Source: Phycisphaerae bacterium (GTDB lineage: Bacteria > Planctomycetota > Phycisphaerae > Sedimentisphaerales > Anaerobacaceae). Taken from it: a stretch of DNA of 33,486 bases. The number at the start of each line of letters is the position of its first letter. The first letter of the stretch is position 1. Below the pieces are notes generated by a model, which worked only from the letters and a program-made list of their open reading frames with translations, made no database searches and was not told where the DNA came from. This document shows positions 18,316 to 26,005 of this stretch, piece after piece. The stretch is from assembly GCA_016782865.1 (NCBI GenBank), contig JADHXR010000089.1, forward strand, positions 1-33,486. Reading direction: 5' to 3'. The position numbers and the translations under genes are program-made.

Positions 18316-20940
18316 ATGAGAATCACACATGCATTGATCATCTGTTTTGGTCTACTACCCAACGTAGTTTCGGCGGCTGAAATCGAGCCGACCTGGCAGT
18401 CCATGGCGGAAAACTACGAGGTCCCTGCATGGTTTCAGGATGGCAAAATAGGCGTCTGGATGCACTGGGGTATTTCCTCGGCCATCGATGAGAACCGGCC
18501 GCATGACGGGTCACATTACGGGCGTCGGATGTATGGTGTTGAGGGCTATGACGGTCGTAGTGAGCCGGATATTCGAACCACTGCCAATTTGACCAAATGG
18601 CACACCGAGCGCTACGGGCATCCCTCTGAATTCGGCTATGAGAAACTGATCCCGATGTTCAAGGCTGAGGAGTGGGATCCGGACGGCTTGGTGAGATTCT
18701 TCAAGGAGTGCGGGTCGCGTTTCATCATGCCGGTGGCTACACATCATGATAACTTCGACATGTACGAATCTTCTTTCCCCTGGAACTCAGTGGATATGGG
18801 GCCCAAATGCGATACGATTCAGGAATGGAAGGACGCGGCGCGCAAGCACGGATTGAAATTCGGTGTTTCCACGCATCTCTACTGGTCGCCTAGATTCTTC
18901 AAGACGGCACGCCAATACCAGAAACCGGGCACCTCGGAGTGGCTGCTCTTTAACATGGACTATGATCCCGGGGAGTTCGCCGCTCAGGATAGCTGGAATG
19001 AGCACTGGTATGCACGCTGCTGGGAACTGATCGAAAGATACGATCCTGACATGTTCAACAACGATTCACCCTATCCGGATGAACGGCGGGGCAAGAGTCT
19101 GGGCGTGAAATTGTTTTCGTCCTTCCTCAATCGCGATCGCAAGGAAAACGGTGGTCAGCAGACCACGGTTTTGTCGTTCAAGAACCCGAATGTGAACAGG
19201 GCCGCGTTTACCTATAACCTGGAACGCGGCATGTTCGGGGAGATGCAGGAACACCCCTGGATATGGGCTACGGATCTGTCCGGCAACTGGTTCTACCGCA
19301 AGGCGGCACGGACCAGAATGAGCCTCCCAGTCCTGATCGGCAATGCAGTCGACGCCATCAGCAAGAATGGCGTGGTCATGATGAATGTTGCCCAGCGCGG
19401 CGACGGCACCCTGCCGGCACCCCAGGCGGTCATGCTGCGGGCCTTTGGCGCGTGGATCAACGTCAACGGCGAAGGCATCTACGGCACGCGTCCCTGGAAG
19501 GTGTTCGGAGAGGGTCCTCTGGTGATCGAGACCAGGCGATCCGGGGAAAACCTGAAGGCCTTTTCAGCAGCAGATATTCGTTTCACCGTGAAAGACGGAG
19601 ATCTCTACGCCTTTGTGATGACACCTCCGACTGAGGACATCGTCATTAAGACACTCCGCACCGGCGGCCTCTACGAGGATGAGATCGGGCAAATTACAAT
19701 GTTGGGCAGCAGTGAAATCCTGCACTGGAAACGCTTGCCGGATAGACTGATTATCCAGTTGCCCAAAATGCTGCCGGATCAGCCCGTCATCGGATTTCGG
19801 ATAAAAGGTAAAATCGGACTGGTGTCTGCTGCCATACGCAAAGAGACAAGCGCCGGTTTTATCCATCCCGGCATATCTCACAACGAAGCTGAACTGGAAT
19901 TTGTGAAGTCCAAACTAAAGACCCGTGAACAGCCCTGGAAGCTGGCCTGGGAAGAACTGAGTTCTTCCTCGTATGCAGCGCTGTCCTTGAAGCCCAGGCC
20001 CGTAGCACATGTTGAGCGAGGTGCGTACAACCGGCCTGACATTGGAGGCACATTCTTCATGCGGGATGCAACGGCGGCTTACACGCATGCTTTGCTTTGG
20101 GTTTTCACGGGCAATGGGGCCCACGCGCACAAGGCCGCTGATATTCTCGATGCATGGTCATCGACACTCGAATCTGTTAGCAATCACGACGCCAGGTTAT
20201 TGGTCGGAATGGGGGGTATCCAATTCTGTAATGCTGCCGAACTTCTGAAAGAATCCTGGGACAGTTGGCCCCAAGAGAATCAGGAGGCCTTTGGAACCAT
20301 GTTGCGCAGCGTGTTGTATCCTGTGATACAGGATTTCTATCCAACGGCCAATGGGAACTGGGATGCCGCTATGATCCAGACCATGATGGCCATTGGGATT
20401 TATCTGGATGATAAACCCATTTTCCAGAGAGCGGTTGACTATTATCTTAACGGTCCAGGCAATGGTGCTGTGAATCATTACTTCAACCATTTCGGGCAGT
20501 GTCAGGAAAGCGGCCGGGATCAAGCTCACACACAAATGGGCTTGGAGTACCTGGCAAATTCATGTGAGATCGCTTGGAAGCAAGGTATTGATTTATACAG
20601 TGCCTATGACAACAGGTTAGCCAAGGGATTCGAGTATACCGCCAGATACAACATGGGAATAGATGTACCGTTTGAGTACTATGAAAGCTACAAAGGGAGA
20701 TACAAACACAAGAAGATTTCAGACAAAGGCCGTGGTAGATTTCGGCCCACATACGAAAAAGTGTACAATCACTATCACAACCGCATGGACATAGATATGC
20801 CCTGGTGCAAAAAGGTGATCGAAAAAACCAGGCCCGAGTGTGGAGGGACGTCCTCCTTGCCCTGGAGTACACTCATGTATGCCAATCAGCCGCCTGGGCT
20901 GGTCAAGCTCACAAGAACAAACCACAGATCTGACGACTAG
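18316..20940 (+). CDS. Exported GH29 alpha-L-fucosidase fused to alginate-lyase-family domain
   Basis: An 874-residue two-enzyme protein with signal peptide (MRITHALIICFGLLPNVVSA) and AGAGGA seven bases before the ATG, 21 bases after the previous stop. Residues about 25-500 are GH29: GVWMHWGISS, ATHHDNFDMYESSFPWNSVD, GPKCD, and FNNDSPYPD with D250 as likely nucleophile, then the fucosidase C-terminal sandwich. From about 515 (GFIHPGISHNEAELEFVKSK) the sequence follows the alginate lyase (alpha/alpha)n fold: NGNWDAAMIQTMMAIGIYLD, GQCQESGRDQAHTQMGLEYL, KGFEYTARYN, YNHYHNRMDIDMP, and a normal ending (LPWSTLMYANQP). Both halves look complete. This would pair fucose release with beta-elimination of a uronic-acid backbone. 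The lyase substrate could be alginate or another uronate polymer. Confidence 0.87.
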   Translation: MRITHALIICFGLLPNVVSAAEIEPTWQSMAENYEVPAWFQDGKIGVWMHWGISSAIDENRPHDGSHYGRRMYGVEGYDGRSEPDIRTTANLTKWHTERYGHPSEFGYEKLIPMFKAEEWDPDGLVRFFKECGSRFIMPVATHHDNFDMYESSFPWNSVDMGPKCDTIQEWKDAARKHGLKFGVSTHLYWSPRFFKTARQYQKPGTSEWLLFNMDYDPGEFAAQDSWNEHWYARCWELIERYDPDMFNNDSPYPDERRGKSLGVKLFSSFLNRDRKENGGQQTTVLSFKNPNVNRAAFTYNLERGMFGEMQEHPWIWATDLSGNWFYRKAARTRMSLPVLIGNAVDAISKNGVVMMNVAQRGDGTLPAPQAVMLRAFGAWINVNGEGIYGTRPWKVFGEGPLVIETRRSGENLKAFSAADIRFTVKDGDLYAFVMTPPTEDIVIKTLRTGGLYEDEIGQITMLGSSEILHWKRLPDRLIIQLPKMLPDQPVIGFRIKGKIGLVSAAIRKETSAGFIHPGISHNEAELEFVKSKLKTREQPWKLAWEELSSSSYAALSLKPRPVAHVERGAYNRPDIGGTFFMRDATAAYTHALLWVFTGNGAHAHKAADILDAWSSTLESVSNHDARLLVGMGGIQFCNAAELLKESWDSWPQENQEAFGTMLRSVLYPVIQDFYPTANGNWDAAMIQTMMAIGIYLDDKPIFQRAVDYYLNGPGNGAVNHYFNHFGQCQESGRDQAHTQMGLEYLANSCEIAWKQGIDLYSAYDNRLAKGFEYTARYNMGIDVPFEYYESYKGRYKHKKISDKGRGRFRPTYEKVYNHYHNRMDIDMPWCKKVIEKTRPECGGTSSLPWSTLMYANQPPGLVKLTRTNHRSDD

Positions 20941-20945
20941 AGGTT

Positions 20946-21160
20946 TTACTCAATACGTCCCAAATCCCCAAACACGTGGGAAAGTGCTTGATCGTGTCTT
21001 TCAAGAAACAATTCAGGGCGTTCATTGTTTTGATATTTGGGATTTTCCGACAGATTGTTTACTTCGGCGGCACCGATTTTCAGGTCATACAGTTGATCGT
21101 CGTCGTAATACCCGGGGAAGCGTTCTGACACGCCGTAAACTGAGAACGCCGACTGGACAA
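20946..21160 (-). pseudogene. Sulfatase C-terminal fragment
   Basis: On the minus strand the frame reads WAFVQSAFSVYGVSERFPGY, then YDDDQLYDLKIGAAEVNNLS, ENPKYQ, and a helical tail ending at TAA 20946-20948. The pattern ERFPGYYDDDQLYDL...NNL..NPKYQ is the end of an S1 sulfatase. Upstream the frame hits TAG, and the other minus frames across 21160-21480 contain many stops and no formylglycine signature. Only the last 70 or so residues survive. The fragment is convergent with the fucosidase-lyase gene and stops only five bases from that gene's TAG. Confidence 0.65.
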
Positions 21161-21609
21161 ACGCCCAGGTATCCTACAGCTATCGTGTTGAAGGCCGTGC
21201 TGATATTCATACAGAGGATCATAGGAAGTGAAAGCACATCAAGAGGGACAGGCGTCCATTTCGAAAGCTTGTCTATTGGGTCGCTTTCATGAAGAAAACA
21301 GCGACAGTCTGTCTGAAACCTGGGAGGGTATCTGGAGTTGCCTCTTTCAGGATCTTCAGAACGCCACAATCATATGGTGACACGCTGACTCCAAAATGTC
21401 TCCACAGACATTGATTTTGTCCAAATGGAACAGGTATCGACACCGATTATTTGCCCCAGAGCGAGTTTATTATGGGAATTTGTGCTTGTAATCGTTTTCA
21501 ATGTCCGATGCGAATGTCCCTCAAGATTATTGTTCCGAAGATCTTGCTTGGTGGTATGCGAGTATGAGGGTAACGAGTTTTGCCTTTCTGCTTGTCTTGG
21601 GCTTTGCCA
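21161..21609. other. Degenerate stretch with an orphan signal-peptide-like frame
   Basis: No intact gene is visible. On the plus strand ATG 21564 opens a classic signal peptide (MRVTSFAFLLVLGFAIISQS, AAVQ), but the frame then becomes low-quality sequence antisense to the winged-helix gene and ends at 21770. It has no clear ribosome binding site. Like the stub at 2653, it may be the start of an exported gene whose body has been lost. The remainder of the stretch shows stops in all frames. Confidence 0.35.
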
Positions 21610-21861
21610 TCATATCACAATCAGCGGCCGTCCAGTGTGGCTGTATTCGAAACAATCGAATAGCAGCCGCACATACAGATTGCCGTTTGGCTCTCGTTTG
21701 GTCTCAAACGGGCCGCGTTGCTCAAGCCTATGGATCGCCTGACATAAGGACGAGGCAGAAGAGTATGTAGTTGCCCTCAACAGACGGTTGACGGGAACCC
21801 AATTACGCACCCGCCTACGAGTTGTTCGATAGATCTCGAGAATAAGCTCCTTCTGCTTCAC
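21610..21861 (-). CDS. Small winged-helix-like protein
   Basis: An 83-residue protein starting at GTG 21861, nine bases after the stop of the nucleotidyltransferase gene on the same strand, so probably translationally coupled. The sequence (KQKELILEIYRTTRRRVRNW, VNRLLRA, SSASSLCQAIHRLEQRG, REPNGNLYVRLL) looks like helix-turn-helix plus a wing: basic helices, a recognition-like helix with SSASSLCQAIHRLE, and a beta hairpin ending LYVRLL. About the last 16 residues look unlike the rest, so the 3' end may have been altered by the rearranged sequence next to it. A DNA-binding partner or regulator of the upstream gene is plausible. I do not recognise a named family. Confidence 0.6.
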   Translation of the reverse strand: MKQKELILEIYRTTRRRVRNWVPVNRLLRATTYSSASSLCQAIHRLEQRGPFETKREPNGNLYVRLLFDCFEYSHTGRPLIVI

Positions 21862-21870
21862 CGTTTAGTC

Positions 21871-22764
21871 TCAAGTATCTTCGCAACGTTCATAAAGGAC
21901 AACGCTGGTGTCATCGTTGAGATTTCCTGATTCGAACTTGAAAGCTTCATGCTGCTGCAGAAGACTGGGTTCTCCGCATCCCGAAATTCGACACTCATCC
22001 TTTCCCTTCCGGCAGGAGCCAAAGATACAGAGACGTCCCAGGTAACGGTCGGTTCTTGGCTCCATAACGAAGATATCAGCCTGATGGTGTGCGACGCCAA
22101 TTTGCTCTTCTGCGAGCAGATTGTTCAAAGCTTCTGAGCGGGCTTTCTGAATAGCTTTCAAGCGACTAAGATCGGAAACCCATACAGCCATATCTATATC
22201 CTGACATTCATGACTGATAGCGACGCCCGCTCTTCGGAACTTGTGGAATCGTGGCACTTCCTTTCCCAAAGGTCTGGCAACTGAGCCGAAAAGAACGATC
22301 TTCTGGACTTCAGGAATACTTGAAAGGTGACCAGTAACGTGTTTGGCAGCAATACGGAATTGCTCTTGCCGACGCAACATGGCACGATTCTCGTCCTGGA
22401 TCTCTTGTTGGCCCGGGAGACAATCATCTCCTTCACAGAAAGAGCTTTCATCCTCCAAACATGCAATCCCATCTTCCGGTAACTGCTTCACATCAGTAGC
22501 TGGACAAATAACTGCTGCCTGTTCTTTGCGAGCTTTCTTCTTAGCAGATTTCTCTTGTCGCTTCTGATACATCTGGCGAATCCAATGCTTCACGGGCTGC
22601 TTCCACTGCTCGGTCCTGGACGGGATGTTCTTGATTAAGCTTCGGGGATTCAGCCCCATTTCCTTGGCCACGCGAACATCATCGGCATTCAAACGGCATC
22701 TGCGTTTCGCTTCAGCCCATAGTCTGTCTTTCTTGTTCTGTGGTTGTCTTCTCTTCTTAGTCAT
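21871..22764 (-). CDS. MNT-type nucleotidyltransferase with N-terminal helical domain and four-Cys tail
   Basis: A 297-residue protein in three parts. Residues 13-70 (RLWAEAKRRCRLNADDVRVA, KEMGLNPRSLIKNIP, WIRQMYQKRQ) are a basic helical module I have seen ahead of similar proteins in planctomycetes. Residues 72-130 are a Lys/Ala then acidic linker. Residues 135-235 are a polymerase-beta-like nucleotidyltransferase: VLFGSVARPLGKE with G160/S161, CQDIDMAVWVSD with D189/D191, and HQADIFVME with D230. The gap between GS and DxD is longer than the usual ten or so residues. The tail carries C246, C251, C258 and C263 (CIFGSCRKGKDECRISGC), a likely zinc site. The target is unknown. MNT proteins often act as antitoxins or RNA/protein-modifying enzymes, but no HEPN partner is present here; the partner is the winged-helix gene. 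Confidence 0.8.
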   Translation of the reverse strand: MTKKRRQPQNKKDRLWAEAKRRCRLNADDVRVAKEMGLNPRSLIKNIPSRTEQWKQPVKHWIRQMYQKRQEKSAKKKARKEQAAVICPATDVKQLPEDGIACLEDESSFCEGDDCLPGQQEIQDENRAMLRRQEQFRIAAKHVTGHLSSIPEVQKIVLFGSVARPLGKEVPRFHKFRRAGVAISHECQDIDMAVWVSDLSRLKAIQKARSEALNNLLAEEQIGVAHHQADIFVMEPRTDRYLGRLCIFGSCRKGKDECRISGCGEPSLLQQHEAFKFESGNLNDDTSVVLYERCEDT

Positions 22765-22876
22765 CGTGCCGTATCATAACAAAGCGAGGCACTCTCTACC
22801 ACAGTGACTCATTGTGAGCAGGAGCAAGGCCGAATAGTGCGAAGCAGCGGTTCTTGCCAAATAAAACACGCCAAAT

Positions 22877-22905
22877 GGCCCCACGGAAGGTGAATCCGTG
22901 GGTCC
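22877..22905. repeat. Inverted repeat hairpin
   Basis: CCCACGGA (22880-22887) and TCCGTGGG (22895-22902) form an eight-pair stem with a seven-base loop, extended by GG/CC after one mismatch. It lies between the nucleotidyltransferase start and the flavodoxin remnant's 3' end, roughly 95 bases downstream of the latter. It has no T-tract, so it may be a dispersed repeat unit rather than a terminator. Confidence 0.5.
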
Positions 22906-22997
22906 TACGACATATTCGGGCAGAAGATCTTGTGTGGTAAGCTCATCGTATGAGAAGCGTCTGCCAACAGACGCCGTCGCACTCCAGACGGTGTGGA

Positions 22998-23637
22998 TCA
23001 GGAGCCCTTTCTCTTCTTCGTGATACGGGCTATCCGCTCGCCCAGTCGCCGGGCTCCGTCAAGTTCTTCATCGCTTACGCCTGGGTCAAGCGGCCCCGTG
23101 ATGGCGGCTGCTCCCGATTCTCCCCAGATGCTTCCAGATACTTCGTTATGATAAAGCGGCCCGGCAACTATCATCCGGTTGTTCAACATGAACAGAAGCA
23201 AGGAAACCACGACATGTCCTTGGCCTCCCACTTGGCCACCGGCCGTGGTGAAGGCCCCGCCGACTTTGTCGGTGAAATCCACCTTCATTTTCCAGTTCCA
23301 GTTGTCCATGATAGCTTTCATCTAACCTGGAAGATTGGCGAAGTAGGTTGGACAGCCAAGGATGATTCCATCGGCCATGTCAAGGTCCTCTTTGGATGCT
23401 TCGCTGGCTTTCCTAAGCTTGGTGACTACTCCCGGCACACGATTGGCTCCTTCGATGACGCCGCGGGCCATCTGCTCCGTATTGCCGGTGTGCGAGTAGT
23501 AGACTACCATAATTCGCGCTGAGGGCTCCTTCAGAGGATTGGCAGGCGGCGAGATAGAATTGTGTCTTGGCCAGTGCCAGCGCACAGAGCAGCAGAACAA
23601 GCAGCAACAAAAAGCGACGTTCGGTGTGACGTTTCAT
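22998..23637 (-). pseudogene. Exported flavodoxin / NAD(P)H:quinone oxidoreductase-like pseudogene
   Basis: The start is ATG 23637 (MKRHTERRFLLLLVLLLCAL, ALA; signal peptide) with GGAGA just upstream. After FYLAACQSSEGALSA the frame must shift, between about 23515 and 23560, to continue as ARIMVVYYSHTGNTEQMARG, a flavodoxin FMN-phosphate loop, and ILGCPTYFANLPG. A TAG at 23322-23324 then interrupts. Translation of the same frame resumes at once with MKAIMDNWNWKMKVDFTDKV, GGAFTTAGG, LLLFMLNNRMIVAGPLY and the normal end ERIARITKK. The TAG sits where relatives usually have Glu or Gln. With both a frameshift and an amber codon this is most likely dead. An IS element lies 31 bases upstream of the start and may have separated the gene from its promoter. 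Confidence 0.85.
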
Positions 23638-23668
23638 AGTCTTCTCCATGAGTGAATAGGTGCATTTG

Positions 23669-23685
23669 TGAGTCCGCTCTAAAAA
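23669..23685 (+). repeat. IS left inverted repeat
   Basis: TGAGTCCGCTCTAAAAA at 23669-23685 matches the reverse complement of the right end with one mismatch at position 8. Confidence 0.7.
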
Positions 23686-23800
23686 GGTTGTATGCAAAAG
23701 GCTAGAGATATTGCGGTTTGAAGTTCTTTTTTCTTGATTCTCATGGTGAATTTTGTATGATGGCTTTTGACAAAATAATCATTTTTACGAGGGAAAAAGG

Positions 23801-25504
23801 ATGTTCCGCAAAAATACCTCACATCTGCAGCCTTCTTTATTTGGTATCGCAAGTCAACTGCTGAAAGCCAAGCTCAAAAAGCTCAAGAAGTCGAAAGAAC
23901 ATGACTTTTATCAGTTAGTCTTTTGCAAGATAAACGAAAAAGATTTCTCGGTATTGTACTCAGACAACAGTAGCAGACCAAATGCTCCGGTCAATTCTCT
24001 TGTGGCTTCAATAATACTGATGTACCACAACAACTGGACAACCGAAAAATTATTGGACCGCATTGATTTCGATCTGCTTACTCGCACAGCCCTGGGGCTG
24101 GATACGCTGGAACAGACACCTTTTTGCCCTGCGACTTTTTTTAATTTTCAGAACAGGTTGCTTTCTCATTTTGTTGCAACCGGCCAGAACCTGATCGAAG
24201 GAGTATTCGACTCTCTTACGCAGCAGCAGTTGAAGACACTCAAGATAAAAACCAATATCCAGCGTAGCGATTCTTTTGTGGCGATGAGCAATATTCGCAG
24301 TTACAGTCGTACACAGCTTTTGATTGAGATGTTAATCAGGCTGTATCGTGTATTAAGCGATGAAGACAAGGCGCGATTTAATGATATTCTTGCCCCTTAC
24401 ATACAGCAGTCATCGAGCCAATACATTTATAATCTTCAGCGGGCATCGATACCGCATGAACAGGAAAAGTTGGACCAACTATACCACAAGCTTTATGAAG
24501 CCTTAAAGGAAAGCTACAAAGATTTCGAGGTTTTCAGCGTATTTGAGCGTGTTTACACTGAGCATTTTACAATCATCGATGATTAGGATAACAGTAAAGC
24601 CAGGCAAAGAACTCAATGGCAGTACACTTCAGTCGCCGGATGATATAGATGCTACTTACCGTAAAAAGCGAGATCGTCATTACCGCGGCAAAGCGTCAAT
24701 GTCACAGAGACGGCCAATCCAGACAATGAATTGAACTTGCTAACCGATGTTGCGGTTTGTTCCAACAATACCGATGACAGCAAGATACTTAACGAGCGAG
24801 TTGAGCCTATCAAAGAAAAGACTCCGGACCTGAACGAACTGCATACTGACGGTGCTTACGGCAGTGAAGATAATGATAAGAAAATGGAAGAGCTTGAAAT
24901 TACTCATGTTCAAACTGCCGTGCGAGGCCGTAAGGCAGAAGTTTCAATGGAAATCGAAGAAGTGTCCGATGGACAGTATACGGTCAAGTGTCCCCATCAA
25001 TCTGTCAGTTCACAAGAAACAAAGACGCGTCACAAGGCATGTTTTGATGTGCAGATTTGTAAGCAATGTCCATTGAGCAGGAATTGTTCTGCTAAACAAC
25101 AAAGTAATAAGCGGACATATTATTTTGACAGGTCGGATTATCTTCTAGGCAAGCGGAATAGAAACATAAAGTCATTGCCGCCTGAACGGCGAAAGTTACG
25201 GCCTAACGTAGAAGCCACGGTTAAGGAGTTTACAAAACCGTTCAATCACAAGGGCAAACTGCGTGTTCGCGGGCTGTTCAAGACGATGGTGTATGCGCAC
25301 GCAATGGCGATTTCGATAAACTTTGGGCGGATTTGGCGATATATGTCTGAGAATCCGGCCTTTTTTGCATTGTCGAACTTGCTTTGTGGCATTTTGCCTT
25401 GCTTCTTTGCCAAGAACAGCCGAAACGAGCTTCTGAAAATATTTAGTCGAGACAAAAGCCGCTGTTGGCTTGAGCCTCAACAGTATTTCAGACAAGCCGC
25501 CTAA
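23801..25504 (+). pseudogene. IS1182 family transposase with two compensating frameshifts
   Basis: The N-terminal part (23801-24586) reads FSVLYSDNSSRPNAPVNSLV, TEKLLDRIDFDLLTRTALGL and a possible first catalytic Asp in IQRSDSFVAMSN. It stops after FTIIDD. The next frame carries VKPGKELNGSTLQSPDDIDA, TYRKKRDRHYRG (24590-24690). A second shift near 24690 returns to the first frame with QSVNVTETANPDNELNLLTD, HTDGAYGSED (second Asp), and the C-terminal CKQCPLSRNC and RTYYFDRSDY segments, ending in TAA at 25502. The shifts cancel, so the intact gene would encode 567 residues. GAGGG lies seven bases before ATG 23801. One-base errors at both points are an alternative explanation. Confidence 0.82.
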
Positions 25505-25511
25505 AGGCGTG

Positions 25512-25528
25512 TTTTTAGAGTGGACTCA
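25512..25528 (-). repeat. IS right inverted repeat
   Basis: TTTTTAGAGTGGACTCA at 25512-25528, eight bases after the transposase stop, is the reverse complement of the left end apart from one base. Confidence 0.7.
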
Positions 25529-25862
25529 ATAATGATTATTGTTTTCTTCCTGGTTCTTCGTGCCTGGTGGTGAACAAGAATCCGTACTACGATCCGTCAA
25601 GTTCTTGTTTTTTCCGTGTGTTTTTCAAAAGGCTATTTTCTAGCTTGTTATGAAAGAATATCTTAAGCCAAATATTCAATCTGCGAAAATCCGCGTTAAT
25701 CCGCGGTTTCAATTTGGTGTTTATTCGTAATTCGTGGTTTGGAGTTCTTTGGCTGCGGCCAGAGGCTGCGCCGTGAAATCTGTGTCTAAATACAGAATGT
25801 CACTTGAAACTTAGAATTATGAAAAGGCAGAATACAGGAGCAAAGAGCGCTGGAATATCGAA

Positions 25863-25985
25863 TCCTTCGACCCTGCTCGGGACAAGCATCGAACAAGGAA
25901 CATCCAATGTCGAAGTGTAACTCAGTGCCCCTTCGACCATGCTCAGAGCCTGCCCCGTTCGACAAGCTCAGGGCAGGCTCTGAGC
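25863..25985. repeat. Cluster of three TTCGAC...GCTC repeat units
   Basis: Three related units lie within about 120 bases: TTCGACCCTGCTCGGGAC (from 25867), TTCGACCATGCTCAGAGC (from 25932) and TTCGACAAGCTCAGGGC (from 25958). They share TTCGAC-(3-4 nt)-GCTC followed by a purine-rich run. Similar units are dispersed in many bacterial intergenic regions. The last two overlap the strong inverted repeat. Confidence 0.6.
25941..25985. terminator. Perfect 15-pair hairpin, possible purE terminator
   Basis: GCTCAGAGCCTGCCC (25941-25955) pairs perfectly with GGGCAGGCTCTGAGC (25971-25985) around a 15-base loop. It sits 20 bases past the stop of the minus-strand purE gene, as a terminator would, but no T-run follows, so it may act as an mRNA-end stabiliser or simply be a palindromic repeat. 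Confidence 0.5.
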
Positions 25986-26005
25986 GAAGCCGAATGGGGC
26001 AGGCG

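Larger units (their letters stand above)
23669..25528 (+). mobile_element. IS1182-like insertion sequence (decayed)
   Basis: An element of about 1.86 kb bounded by imperfect 17-base inverted repeats that match at 16 positions, holding one transposase gene in the plus orientation. The transposase has the IS1182 layout (DUF772-type N-terminus, cysteine-bearing C-terminal DDE part). I could not find a convincing target duplication: the flanking bases TTTG and ATAA differ, and the right flank is an AT-rich near-palindrome (AATAATGATTATT). Confidence 0.75.
25529..26005. other. Intergenic, AT-rich then repeat-rich; no gene
   Basis: No supported gene. The first 330 bases are low-information sequence containing ATCCGCGTTAATCCGCGG and ATTCGTAATTCGTGG stretches of the type found scattered between genes in related genomes. 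The right part holds the repeat cluster and hairpin described separately. Confidence 0.5.

Noticed and set aside
5662..23324. Amber (TAG) recoding, suggested by in-frame TAG in the sulfatase and flavodoxin genes
   Set aside because: TAG is also the natural stop of several intact genes here (5561-5563, 18292-18294, 20938-20940, 29973-29975), and both amber-bearing genes carry other damage, so pseudogenisation is simpler.
23660..25535. Target-site duplication of the IS
   Set aside because: The bases outside the two inverted repeats (TTTG and ATAA) do not match, so no duplication is claimed.
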